Positions 23,158 to 35,629 of a DNA stretch of 64,000 nt are shown here, piece after piece. Origin of the DNA: Cichorium intybus (taxonomy: Eukaryota; Streptophyta; Magnoliopsida; Asterales; Asteraceae); contig CM042016.1 in the NCBI GenBank assembly GCA_023525715.1, positions 66,030,882-66,094,881 on the forward strand, read 5' to 3'. Numbering within the stretch: the first letter of the stretch is position 1; each line of letters begins with the position of its first letter. The position numbers were made by a program, and so were the translations under genes. The notes beneath the pieces are model-generated. The model had not been told where the DNA came from, searched no databases, and worked only from the letters and a program-made list of their open reading frames with translations.

Positions 23158-25539
23158 TGTGACAACCTAAATTTTAATATATGAAATAAGGGCTTTAAGC
23201 TATGAATATTGATGCTAAGATGCTTGAGGTCCAAACAAGTTAATATATGTGGAAGGGCAAATTGGTCAAAGAATGTAAAAATATGGAAACTCAGGTTTTA
23301 ATACCATTTATTAAGTCACAATGAAGTATTATTTCACTTTTGAATTTGATTAAAAGACCCGATGGCTAAAATGGAAAGTTGGGACTAAAAGTGAAAAGAT
23401 TAATTGTTAGATTTTAAAAATTTATATCTAAAAATATGTAAGGATTTGGGGAAAAAAGTCATCAAGGAGACTTTTGTAGATTTTGATGTAATAAGAATAT
23501 AGGAAAAAGATTCGGATCGTTTGGAGTTACGACAAAGAAGTTATGAAGGGTTAAAGATGGTCAAAAAGTGACAAATATGGTCAAGTGGTCATGTTTAGGG
23601 GCCGATAGCAGAAAATATTGTTAGATTCAGATTTGAGTCAGTAAGCAAAAAATGTAAATCTCATTCCCATATTTCCAACGATATAAAGTTTTCAAGAATC
23701 CAATGCCATATGTAGGAGATATGTAAGCTTAAAGTTTGGGAAAAAAATTAGGAAAATGGTAGAATTTTTCTAAGGCAATTGACAGCAAGGGGCATTTTTT
23801 TAATTTTTTGTTGAAAGTTAAAATCAAATGTTTGGAATCCTGGTATGCGTATTCCTGTTGGCGCAGATAAGAAAATCAGGAAAGGAGAAATATTTCTAGG
23901 GCTCGTTATTTCTGGAAAGTAAAAGAAAACGCAAACATCACACATACACACACACCGACGATATGTGTGCGTGATTATGTGTCGAGTGAAGCAGAAATCG
24001 AAATGGTGAATACGGAATTGAAAGAGAGAGACGACGAGAATGCAAGGGGTTTGGTCTGCGGTTCACGATTTCTAGTTTGGGGATGGAAAAGAGAAGCGAC
24101 AGCAGCAAAATGCTGTTGTCGGCGATGACTCCGGCGACCTGGTGGTCCGACGACGGCGGGAATGGGACAGTAGAGCTCCATTGCTCTGATTATGGGTGAT
24201 TCCACTCTCAATTTCAGATATTTTGTTGGATATTGGACAAAAATTGAGGTAATACCTACAAGCCCTAATTAAATTCTGAAATGGAATTGGAAATCAGTGA
24301 TAGATGTTGAATATGGAAAATTAGTGTTGATGAGAATCTCCTACGGGTCCGATTTTTATAAAGATAGTCAAGAACACTTTTGATTTTTCTGATTTGGGAC
24401 AAGCTGAAGGTAAATTCATAAACCCTAAGTAAGATATCTCTGAAATTTGAGGAGATCTTGAATGCATGTTAATATTGAATTGGGTTTTTCTGATTTTATC
24501 ATCTCATGAGTTCAAGAACACTAGAAAGCTATAGATTTGATGTCTTGACTTGGAATTTTTGTATACATGTGTGTTAAGAACTAGAAATTTGGAATAAGGA
24601 TAAAGGAATGGAATCATAAATTACATTATTTGACGGAATGTTTGTGTCAGACTATGTTTACGTATAAAGGGGACACATGAGTGGAATTGCTATATGTTGG
24701 TTAATATGGATACCTTAATTGTGATTGCAGTCATAATATGTAAAGAACCATGGAATGGAGTTGTGAATTCCAACTTTTGGGACAAGCCTTGTTGTGTACT
24801 AAAGAGCATGAAATAGAACATGGAACTTAATTGAAATAATAACTCTAATGTAAGGTGAATGTATGGGTGACAACTTTGTGAAAAGTATCAAGTTTTTAAA
24901 GTTTCCATTTTTAGAAACTTTAACAGTTTAAAATGCCAAAAATGGTATAAACAAGTGAAATGAGAAATGTTTTGACCTTTAAGCGATTGGTATTATCATA
25001 TAAATATGTTAGAACTATAAAGATGCTTAAATTATATAGCAAACCCAAGAAATTCATAATTTGTCAAATTTGGACAAAAAGGCTAAAAGTGTCCAAAACA
25101 ACTATTATGTATTAAGAATCATACTTAATGGTTGGAATGGAACTATATGATGTTAAAAGTAGCTCATATATAATTTAAGACATATTATGTGTTTAGTTGT
25201 GTACTAGTTTATGATGTTCTACCCTCTTATTAAATCAGTAGAGGTTGATGGACAAATATTGGAGGCAAGTAGAGTCAAGAACTAGTGGATTATTATAGCT
25301 AGACATACCTAGCTACCGAGGTGTGTACATGAGGATTTTTACTGGGTACATAGCAATAAGTTTTAAATATTGAATGTTTTATGTTATGCTAAATATTTTA
25401 TAAGTATTGGTTTTTCTAAATGGTTTTCAAGCTTGAGTTAGCAAGTGTTTATAAAGCTTTATGTGGCTTTCAAATGTGAATCTATATGCAAGTTTTACCA
25501 TTTATGCCATGTTTATGAAAGTTCACTGATATGTTTTTG

Positions 25540-25860
25540 AAAGTATTATTTGGCATTAAACCAAATATGTTTTAAAAGTATAAACTGATATTAAGCTGTA
25601 TATGTTTTCAAAAGCAAGTTTTGGCACCAGGCCTAATAAGCTAAGAAAGTGTTTTGGCGTTTAGCCCATGAACATTATGAAAGAATGTTTTGGCATCAAG
25701 CCTGCTATAAGATGAAAATATGATTTGGCATTAAGCCTAATATGTTTTGAAAAGTGTCATTTGAAATTAAATTGAATCGGAATTGAAAAGATTGGTTTGG
25801 CACTAGCCTTAATGGGATTTCAGCAAGTAATCTGATGTCAAATCATATTATGTTTTCTTT
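25540..25860 (+). repeat. degenerate ~35-bp tandem array inside the LTR
   Basis: About eight to nine units of 32-37 bp share the core TTTGGC followed 4-5 bases later by AGCC(T), then an A/T-rich tail ending GAAAAG or similar. The same array is present in the right LTR at about 32590-32915. Confidence 0.75.
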
Positions 25861-26020
25861 TATTACTGGTATTTGAAATATGAATGAATGCAGTAATGCA
25901 AGTTAGTATGTTACCCACTTTTTCCTGAGCCATGATATTCCCGTAACAAAATATAGAGGAGTCTACTGGGGTGGTACCTTCCCCTTCGCGAAGTAGATGT
26001 CCTAAATCATAAGATGCTAG

Positions 26021-26262
26021 GATGGACTGATTTTGTTCTTTCCATCTTAGTATAGACTAGGGAAAATCACTACGTGTGATTATCCTAAGTATAAAAATAA
26101 AGCATGTGGAGATACCAGTCAAAGCATGTGATATGATGTTGAGATGGTTTGATTACGTTCTTACCATTTCAGTATAGACTTGGGGTATCACCAAGAGTGA
26201 TTAAGGCCCTAAGTATAAAAATCCAAATGTATTTGAATACCAGTCAAGTTTAAGAAATGAAA
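26021..26262 (+). promoter_or_regulatory. duplicated 122-bp promoter-like block
   Basis: Two imperfect copies start at 26021 and 26143. Each carries TAGTATAGACT or AGTATAGACT, a TCAC/GTGATT pair and then CCTAAGTATAAAAA. The TATA-like boxes are at 26090-26097 and 26214-26221. The right LTR repeats this at 33076 and 33198. One could be the LTR promoter. Confidence 0.5.
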
Positions 26263-27068
26263 GTTCTATAATGTCAAACTTTTTATGAAAGGCTTTAAAG
26301 CAAAACTAATATATCTTTCAGTCATAATGATTTGACGACAAGTATTATGACATAATTAGTTTATGAAATATTTTATTGAAAATGTTATTACATGATTTGA
26401 TTACAAAGGTTTTGAAAATGATAAATGTTATGTTTTCAAATACTTTGAGTCTAAAACCCATGTATCTCACGAGACATATTTGTCTTACGTATCTTTGTTT
26501 TAATGCTATGTACTCAGGAACAGGATGACTGACATCAGGAGATAGAAAGAAAAGACTTAGAAGATCTCATGGGGGCATAGATAGAAAAGAGGATCGGAAG
26601 ATAGAATTACCATTAAAGCGGTATAGTTATGATATGTAGTTGAGAGATGTTATATTTATGGTTAGAATAACCCTTGTAGTTGTATTGTAAAGTCTTGCTA
26701 TGTTCCGTAATGCTTTTGGGCTATTTTGATTTTGAGTCGGGTCAGTATGGTTTATATCCGTCTAGCCCAAAGGTCATGCCGAATTTTTGGAAGAATTGTT
26801 GAGTTATTACGGGACATTAGCTTGAGATGTCATGTTGCTTTTCTATGGTATTGATATGAGTTTTGTAACCCTGAAATGTTGTTCAAATATTTTTAAGCTT
26901 AATTGTTTTGTTGGGACCGGAATTTTAAGGCATAACGTGAGGTCATGAGAAACATTATATTTTATAAAGAAACACGGTTTTTGAATTACGAGATTTTTTA
27001 GTGAATGCACTTTTAGCGTTTTTGCGTTTTAAAAAAAAAATTGGGTGAAATTTTGGGGCGTTACAAGT

Positions 27069-27081
27069 TGGTTTCAGAGCC
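27069..27081 (+). promoter_or_regulatory. primer-binding site of the LARD-like element
   Basis: TGGTTTCAGAGCC lies 3 bases after the 5' LTR. It matches the initiator Met-tRNA site TGGTATCAGAGCC except for one base. Confidence 0.7.
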
Positions 27082-30000
27082 ATAGTTTAAGCGAATTAGG
27101 TGTCGGGACTAGAACCTAGGCTTAAACTGTGCGAGGATGAAGTGAGAATACGGAGTTAAGATAAGACCGTAAGCAGAAAATGAGAGTTGCCATAGGATGT
27201 ATCATTAGATAGGTTGTTGAACCTAAGATCCTAAGATAGGTTGTAGACCTATAAGGTGGTTAGACTATTGAGTCTAACATAAGGTTGGATATTTAGGGAA
27301 ACTATGTGTTTGTTTTCTATAAGTATACATGTTTAAACAACTATCTACTAATGAGCAATAAGATTTCCTAACACCTGTTAATAGTATATATATTATGTGG
27401 TGCTATAAGTTAACTGAAACAGTGGACCAGGAGACCTAGTGGTGACGCTAGAATTAAATACATATAAGTGGTTATGATAATATGGGCCCGTATTATCATA
27501 ATCACAGGATATGTATTTGAGTTTGGTTGAATCATGGTGGAATCATGGGAATCTGGTAAAGGATGCATGTAGGAAATACTGAAAAGAAGAAAGAAGGTCT
27601 GAATCACATAGAATTGTCATACATATGTTAGAAATATGAAAGACAATATAAAGGGTATGTGTTGTATAGTTGGGAAAACCCAACTGAATTGTTGTGACAA
27701 CTGTCATACCCTAAATGAAGTATCTACAACTATAGGGTATACCTATCAGAACAAGATAAAGTGTGAAAGGAAATAGTAAAGGAAATATAATTATGTTTTA
27801 CAAATTTTCTAAGTTTATGCAACCAAAGATTCCGTTGTCTAACGGGAATGAATCAAGATTATGGAATAAAGAACTAATTTATGTCACCATGATGATTGAA
27901 GTAAAGCAAGACTGGAAAGTATGATTACATAAATGGATAAAACTTATATAAGAAAGAAGTATGATAACACTTAGTTGGAAATAAAAACGAAAATCAGCTG
28001 GGTTTTTGTAATTGGAAACAAACCCAATAGTGGTATGAAAAGGGAAAGAAGAAAGATTGAAAGAAGTAACTTGGTGTCTCATGCAGACAACCATGGAATT
28101 TAAGTATTGTTACTAAAAGTTACGATCAAATAAGTTATGAGAAAATAAAAGTAGGGTACTTATCTAAGTACTAGGCAAAGAACCTGAGATGATAATATAA
28201 GATAAATATACGACGGAGCAAAATAGACAAGATATGGGGAGTTATGACTTCCAAACCTGAAGGACTATAACGAGTAAAAGTATCTAATGGTTGGGCAAGG
28301 ATTATGCCCAAAGTATGATGACATGTGAAATGTCCAACGGTGAAAGAAGTGAAGATAGAAGAGTAGCAAAGGTACGAATTCTCGAGTATTTTATTCTTTT
28401 ATAGCTTCAGTATTTGTACTAACTTAAGTTATGTGAAAGTATAATGAAGATTTCATGTTTTGAGTGACCAAGTATGTCATGACATGTGTCTAAACATGAT
28501 GTAAAATTTTGATAGATTAAATTGTCGTATGTGAGAACATAGAAGATATAAGCAAGACAATGATGTCATGCCTTGTTTTACGCGATGCAACCATCCGAGA
28601 ATCACTGCAGGATGATAAGTTGGTTGCCATTTTAGTATATAGGACTGAAAGTTGATTGCCAAGCGAATGTGCAGAGGAAGTGGCATTAAAATGAGCTCGT
28701 AGGTGTCAAGATACGTCTATGTGGAAGTCACAACGCCGACATTGAGCATATGTCGATTTTCAAAATAATTCTTCACGGACAAGATGCTAAAAAGAAGAGC
28801 AGGCACGACACTTTGGTGGATGCGATGTGACATCGGAAGGTAGTGACACGTTGGCGTACTGAGTTATAGCTATGGATGTGGTGTATTTTTGAAAGCTTCT
28901 TGATTGTCATGAGGGACTCCTCGTTGCAAGAAGCTACATTCAAGATAAAGGTGATACATTAACAAGTTTAGCACATGAAGGATGGTAATTAGGAAAGTAT
29001 TTTGAGGTCTGTAATGAGATTACTGTTTCTCATCATGAGATGATTATCACAAGGGTGATATTCTGGTTGGCAAGTTAATTTGTGCAAACGACATTGTTAT
29101 GTTATTATGTGTGAAATTAGTCAAGAACGAATGGAAATAGTTAAGAATAAAGGTTATCATGAAATGATGGAAAGTAAGAGCAGAAGAAGGAAATACATTA
29201 TTAATATGTAGAGAATTGGACCTTAAACGAAAATGCCCTTCATTTTCGTTTAAGGGGTAGATGAGAATACCATGGGTGCTTAGCCGTATGAACGACTGTA
29301 TTAATGGAATAATAGAAGTTCAAGTCTAAAGACTTGATGAATGGAATGCAATAGAAGATCAGGAGCTGATGAGAGAGATAATAGAATACTTTGAAGTATT
29401 TGAAGTATGCATGTCAACAATGGGGTGATGATGTAAGGAATTGGATTCTATTCTGGAAGTAAATTTTCGCATGATCCATTCAGACTATTGAAACTCCAAG
29501 CAAGATCCTCGATTTTCACAGATGTATCTAGAAGATGGAAGCATGCTTGTGAATGTCACGGTCCAGGTAGCTGCAAATTCCTGAATTAGAAAGGATGTTT
29601 AAGAGTTTTTGAGGGAAATGATTGATGCAAGAGTCACCGGTAGTGACTGAACTACTGGTACATGTGTAACGAAAGGAAGATGGATGATTCTCTAATCGTC
29701 TATGGTAACACAATCGTGTTAATACAGGTTATACCACGACTAATTGGAATGGTCAAAAAATTTTGAACTTACTAAAGTTCAAGGATTAAACAAGTGAATG
29801 ATAGAAAGTCTGAGAAGTAATGCTTGTACTAGAATGAACTGATATTATTGTGTGACTAATCTTATAGTCATAGTCACTCATGATAAAAGAATTCAAAGGC
29901 AATAAAGACTCTTGGAGATAAGGTCTTATGACCGACGGCTAAGTTAGAATGACAAAGTAGAATGGTACTTTGAGTAAATAGCCAGGCAGCTATTATGTGG

Positions 30001-30375
30001 ATTTAGGTACACTCAACCGTGGGAGAATAATTATGATGGGGAAGTATTTATGCTTCGATGACAAGTAATTAACAAAAAGTAAATGGATAACATGTTGACT
30101 TCGAAAAGTTAAACTGTTTGTGACATATAAGTCAGGAATCCTCAAGGATACTAGTGGAAAATTCATTCTCGTGATAATGAGTTAAGTGAATGGAACATGA
30201 GAAGTAAAAGTGGATTATGTCAAAAGGTTGACTACTAAAGGTATTTCGCAAAGCAATCAGGACTAGGAGTCAGTTGCGTGTTAAGGACTTAGTAAGAAAT
30301 TTTACTTTATGTTGGACTATGTAGTATTAAGTTAATCCCATTATCATGTTAGTGATTCCGAGGACGGAATCCGTT
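27082..30375 (+). other. internal non-coding domain of the LARD-like element
   Basis: No retroviral protein motif was found in any frame; the longest frames (27410-27607, 27879-28094, 28477-28686, 29528-29713, all minus) are short and unrelated to known families. Structural signals are present: a 9-bp stem at 27084-27092/27120-27128 just after the primer site, and a perfect 15-bp inverted repeat at 29221-29255 whose right arm runs into a polypurine-tract copy. Confidence 0.6.
29221..29255. repeat. perfect 15-bp inverted repeat
   Basis: Arms CCTTAAACGAAAATG and CATTTTCGTTTAAGG are separated by CCCTT. The right arm continues into GGGTAGAT, matching the polypurine tract at 30373-30387. Confidence 0.9.
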
Positions 30376-30390
30376 TAAGGGGTAGATAAT
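30374..30390 (+). promoter_or_regulatory. polypurine tract of the LARD-like element
   Basis: TTTAAGGGGTAGATAAT immediately precedes the TGTGACAACC start of the right LTR. Confidence 0.65.
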
Positions 30391-33300
30391 TGTGACAACC
30401 TAAATTTTAATATATGAAATAAGGTCTTTAAGCTATGAATATTGATACTAAGATGCTTGAGGTCCAAACAAGTTAATGTATGTGGAAGGGCAAATTGGTC
30501 AAAGAATGTAAAAATATGGAAACTCGGGTTTTAATACCGTTTATTAAGTCACAATGAAGTATTATTTCACTTTTGAATTTGATTAAAAGACCCGATGGCT
30601 AAAATGGAAAATTGGGACTAAAAGTGAAAAGATTAATTGTTAAATTTTAAAAATTTATATCTAAAAATATGTAAGGAGTTCGGTAAAAAAAGTCATCAAG
30701 GAGACTTTTGTAGATTTTGATGTAATAAGAATATAGGAAAAAGATTCGGATCGTTTGGAGTTACGACAAAGAAGTTATGAAGGGTTAAAGATGGTCAAAA
30801 AGTGACAAATATGGTCAAGTGGTCATGTTTAGGGGCCGATAGCAGAAAATATAGTTAGATTCAGATTTGAGTCAGTAAGCATAAAATGTAAATCTCATTC
30901 CCATCTTTCCAACGATATAAAGTTTTCAAAAATCCAATGCCATATGTAGGAGATATGTAAGCTTAAAGTTTGGGAAAAAGAAAAAGCAAACATCACATAT
31001 ACACACACACCGACGATACGTGTGCATGATTATGTGTCGAGTGAAGCAAAAATCGAAATGGTGAATACGGAATTGAGAGAGAGAGACGACGAGAATGCAG
31101 GGGGTTTGGTCTGCGGTTCACGATTTCTAGTTTGGGGACGGAAAAGAGAAGCGTCAGCAGCAAAATGCTGCTACCGGCGATGTCTCCGGCGACCTGGTGG
31201 TCCGACGACGGCGGGAATGGGACAGTATAGCTCCATTGCTCTGATTATGGGTGATTCCACTCTCAATTTCAGATATTTTGTTGGATATTGGACAAAAATT
31301 GAGGTAATGTCTACAAGCCCTAATTAAATTCTGAAATGGAATTGGAAATCAGTGATGGATGTCGAATATGGAAAATTAATGTTGATGAGAATCTCCTACA
31401 GGTCCGATTTTTATAAAGATAGTCAAGAACACTTTTGATTTTTCTGATTTGGGACAAGCTGAAGGTAAATTCATAAACCCTAAGTAAGATATCTCTGAAA
31501 TTTGAGGAGATCTTGAATGCATGTTAATATTGAATTGGGTTTTTCTGATTTTATCATCTCATAAGTTCAAGAACACTAGAAAGCTATAAATTTGATGTCT
31601 TGACTTGGAATTTTTGTATACATGTGTGTTAAGAACTAGAAATTTGGAATAAGGATAAAGGAATGGAATCATAAATTACATTATTTGATGGAATGTTTGT
31701 GTCAGACTATGTTTACGTATAAAGGGGACACATTAGTGGAATTGCTATATGTTGGTTAAGATAGGTACCTTAATTGTGATTGCAGTCATAATATGTAAAG
31801 AACTATGGAATGGAGTTGTGAAATCCAACTTTTGGGACAAGCCTTGTTGTGTACTAAAGAGCATGAAATAGAACATGGAACTTAATTGAAATAATAACTC
31901 TAATGTAAGGTGTATATATGGGTGACAACTTTGTGAAAAGTATCAAGTTTTGAAAGTTTCCATTTTAGAAACTTTAACGGTTTAAAATGCCAAAAATGGT
32001 ATAAACAAGTGAAATGAGAAATGTTTTGACCTTTAAGCGATTGGTATTATCATATAAATATGTTAGAACTATAAAGATGCTTAAATTATATAGCAAACCC
32101 AAGAAATTCATAATTTGTCAAATTTGGGACAAAAAGGCTAAAAGTGTCCAAAACAACTATTATGTATTAAGAATCATACTTAATGGTTGGAATGGAATTA
32201 TATGATGTTAAAAATTGCTCATATATATTTTAAGACATATTATGTGTTTAGTTGTGTACTAGTTTATGTTGTTCTAACCTCTTATTAAATCAATAGAGGT
32301 TGATGGACAAATATTGGAGGCAAGTAGAGTCAAGAGCTAGTGGATTATTGTAGCTAGACATACCTACCTACCGAGGTGAGTACATGAGGATTTTTACTGG
32401 GTACATAGCAATAAGTTTTAAATATTGAATGTTTTATGTTATGCTAAATATTTTATGAGTATTGGTTTTTCTAAATGGTTTTCAAGCTTGAGTTAGCAAG
32501 TGTTTATAAAGCTTTATGTGGCTTTCAAATGTGAATCTATATGCAAGTTTTACCATTTATGCCATGTTTATGAAAGTTCACTGATATGTTTTTGAAAGTA
32601 TTATTTGGCATTAAACCAAATATGTTTTAAAAGTATAAACTGATATTAAGCTGTATATGTTTTCAAAAGCAAGTTTTGGCACCAGGCCTAATAAGCTAAG
32701 AAAGTGTTTTGGCGTTTAGCCCATGAACATTATGAAAGAATGTTTTGGCATCAAGCCTACTATAAGATGAAAATATGATTTGGCATTAAGCCTAATATGT
32801 TTTGAAAAGTGTGATTTGACATTAAACTGAATTGGAATTGAAAAGATTGGTTTGGCACTAGCCTTAATAGGATTTCAGCAAGTAATCTGATGTCAAATCA
32901 TATTATGTTTTCTTTTATGACTGGTATTTGAAATATGAATGAATGCAGCAATGCAAGTTAGTATGTTACCCACTTTTGCCCGGGCCATGATATTCCCGTA
33001 ACGGAATATAGAGGAGTCTACTGGGGTGGTACCTTCCCCTTCGCGAAGTAGATGTCCAAAATCATAAGATGCTAGGATGGACTTATTTTGTTCTTTCCAT
33101 CTTAGTATAGACTTGGGAAAATCACTACGTGTGATTATCCTAAGTATAAAAATAAAGCATGTGGAGATATCAGTCAAAGCATGTGATATGACGCTGAGAT
33201 GGTTTGATTACGTTCTTACCATTTCAGTATAGACTTGGGGTATCACCAAGAGTGATTAAGGCCCTAAGTATAAAAATCCAAATGTATTTGAATACCAGTC

Positions 33301-34121
33301 AAGTTTAAGAAATGAAAGTTTTATAATGTCAAACTTTTTATGAAAGGCTTTAAAGCAAAACGAATATATGTTTCAGTAATAATGATTTGACGACAAGTAT
33401 TATGACATAATTAGTTTATGAAATATTTTATTGAAAATGTTATTACATGATTTGATTACAAAAGTTTTGAAAATGATAAATGTCATGTTTTCAAATACTT
33501 TGAGTCTAAAACCCATGTATCTCACGAGACATATTTGTCTTACGTATCTTTGTTTTAATGCTATGTACTCAGGAACATGATGACTGACATCAGGAGATAG
33601 AAAGAAAAGACTTAGAAGATCTCATGGGGGCATAGATAGAAAAGAGGATCGGAAGATAGAATTACCATTAAAGCGGTATAGTTATGATATGTAGTAGAGA
33701 GATGTTATATTTATGGTTAGAATAACCCTTGTAGTTGTATTGTAAAGTCTTGCTATGTTCCGTAATGCTTTTGGGCTATTTTGATTTTGAGTCGGGTCAG
33801 TATGGTTTATATCCGTCTATCTCAAAGGTCATGCCGAATTTTTGGTAGAATTGTTGAGTAATTACGGGACATTAGCTTGAGATGTCACGTTGCTTTTCTA
33901 TGGTATTGATATGAGTTTTGCAACCCCTAAATGTTGTTCAAATATTTTTACACTTAATTGTTTTGTTGGGACCGGAATTTTAAGGCATAACGCGAGGTCA
34001 TGAGAAACATTTTATTTTATAAAGAAACACGGTTTTTGAATTACGAGATTTTTCAGTTAATGCACTTTTAGCGTTTTTGTGTTTTTAAAAAAAAAATTGG
34101 GTGAAATATTGGGGCATTACA
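30391..34121 (+). repeat. 3' LTR of the LARD-like element (3731 bp)
   Basis: It starts TGTGACAACC and ends GGGGCATTACA, followed by the second ATAGT. It matches the left LTR apart from scattered substitutions and the ~175-bp deletion near 30975. Confidence 0.92.
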
Positions 34122-34126
34122 ATAGT

Positions 34127-35488
34127 GCCAGAGTCCTCCAAAATTGTGACACTTGATCAGTTCAGTTTCCTTCTTTTCAGGAGTGTGGACTTGATTGGTG
34201 CTTACAGCTGGAACCACTTTTGGTTTCTCCTGATGTTGTTCTTCAGATTTCGGATACTATCAATTTTGTCCTGACTGATGGTGTCCTTTCTGATAGTTGT
34301 TCCTTGATTGATATCCTGCATTTTGATTAGTAGGGAGAAAGTTTTTCTTGGGACTAGAGTAAGATGGGATTCGGTTAAATTTATGGCTTATCATAGCAAT
34401 TTCGTGTTGGTAAGCAGCCTCTTCCGCTTCGTCATATTCGGAGTAACATGATTCAGTGGTTTGAACTGGTGCAGGGATAGCAAGGGTTGTAGTTTTAGTT
34501 TGAATGGTGGGTTGAGAAGTTGAAGGTGGTTGGTATTGTACTGTCGGAGCTTGATAATAGGAAGGATAAGAAATTTGTGGTTGTGAAGGATGCTATGAAG
34601 GGACTGGATTTGGTTGTTGAGTTGGTTGTCAATTCTGACTTGGTGCAGTCGTTATGTAGTTAGTTTGTTGAGTTGCTTGTTGGTATTGTATGAGTTGTTG
34701 AGGAGTGTTGCCCATCATCGAAGGATTGTGTTCTGCAACTAACGCCAACGGTCCTCCAAGTTGTAGTTGTTGCTGAGAACCCTTTATATCATGTTCCTGT
34801 CCTACAAGATTATTATAAAGTCGGTACATATTGTAGGTTTTTAATTTTCTTGAGTCTTGAAGAATCATTTTGACAAGCATCCAGTCTTTTCCGAGTCCCT
34901 CAAGAAATCGAAGATTGATCTCCTGATTAGACCTTACCTTTCTGCTCCTGAACTCAGGAGTCTTGTAACTATTATGGAGAAGCGAGTGAATGCCTGTCTT
35001 AATGTTTCTCCGGCAAAAGTTGTAAAGTGGTTGTACTCAGAAAGACTCGACACCAGTTTCTGATCTTTTGCTTCCTCCGTTCCTAAGAACATATTTTGTA
35101 GAAGAACCCAAATTGGTTGGGCTGTCGTGCAGTTTTGTATAAGATCAAATAGTTCCGGAGGAATGCCGCATTGAATTTCGGTAAATGCAATTTGATCATT
35201 GTCTAGTTTCTCAATGTCTAGCGGAGTCAATCTTGGCTGAGGAACACCTCCCAGTGCCTCTTCAGCAGTGTCGGGTCTGGGAGTGTGATTTGGGACGTGA
35301 GGTCCCTCCTCGACAGAACGCCATATATCATTTCCCTTTGTTTTGAGATAATTGTGCATTATAGATGCCCAGCCATTATACTCAGTAGGAATGAGTATAG
35401 GGGATCGGTTAGAACTTCCGACACTATTTGCAACATTTAGAGAATAATTCATCTGCATTTTTGGAAGGAGTTTTAAACTGTTTGACAC
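34127..35488 (-). pseudogene. copia gag N-terminal half and zinc knuckle, copy A
   Basis: On the minus strand the reading starts at 35488 with MSNSLKLLPKMQMNYSL, then ILIPTEYNGW, KTKGNDIWRSV, RLTPLDIEKLDNDQIAF, PPELFDLIQNCTTAQPIW and the region with LFDLIQ. This is the copia Gag capsid-like region. A frame change near 34930 leads into a Gln-rich stretch. The zinc knuckle near 34127-34180 reads C-x2-F-x4-H before the insertion, with Phe where the second Cys of the CX2CX4HX4C pattern should be. The insertion separates the last Cys (23140s) from the rest. Confidence 0.8.
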
Positions 35489-35614
35489 ACTGAAAAAGAT
35501 TTTAATGATTTTGAGCTATAATAGCATGCAAGGTCCACAATGGATTCTAAGGTTGTTGCCATAGCCAGGGTTTAGAGCAAACTTGGCACTAAGAACCTTG
35601 TAGACAGCTATTCA

Positions 35615-35627
35615 GGCTCTGATACCA
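35615..35627 (-). promoter_or_regulatory. primer-binding site, copy A
   Basis: TGGTATCAGAGCC on the minus strand, just inside the middle LTR, is complementary to the 3' end of initiator Met-tRNA. Confidence 0.9.
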
Positions 35628-35629
35628 AT

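Larger units (their letters stand above)
23158..27065 (+). repeat. 5' LTR of the LARD-like element (3908 bp)
   Basis: It starts TGTGACAACC and ends GGGGCGTTACA. It contains a ~35-bp degenerate tandem array (about 25540-25860) and a 122-bp duplication bearing two TATAAAAA boxes (26021-26262). It is longer than its partner because of ~175 bp at about 23748-23925 missing from the right LTR. Short ORFs inside it have no family resemblance and are treated as chance. Confidence 0.92.
23158..34121 (+). mobile_element. non-autonomous LTR retrotransposon (LARD-like), nested in copy A
   Basis: It has two near-identical long LTRs (3908 and 3731 bp) and a 3325-bp internal domain without any convincing protein. 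It carries a primer site after the left LTR, a polypurine tract before the right LTR and a perfect 5-bp target duplication. Large LTRs around a non-coding core of about 3.5 kb match the description of LARD elements. It must have relied on enzymes from another element. Superfamily is not certain; the LTR ends look gypsy-like. Confidence 0.9.

Noticed and set aside
27066..30390. Hidden gypsy pol in the LARD core
   Set aside because: No RT, integrase, protease or RNase H motif found in any frame by reading.
31022..31327. 101-codon ORF in the LARD 3' LTR
   Set aside because: The matching stretch of the 5' LTR lacks the same open frame, and no family resemblance is seen.
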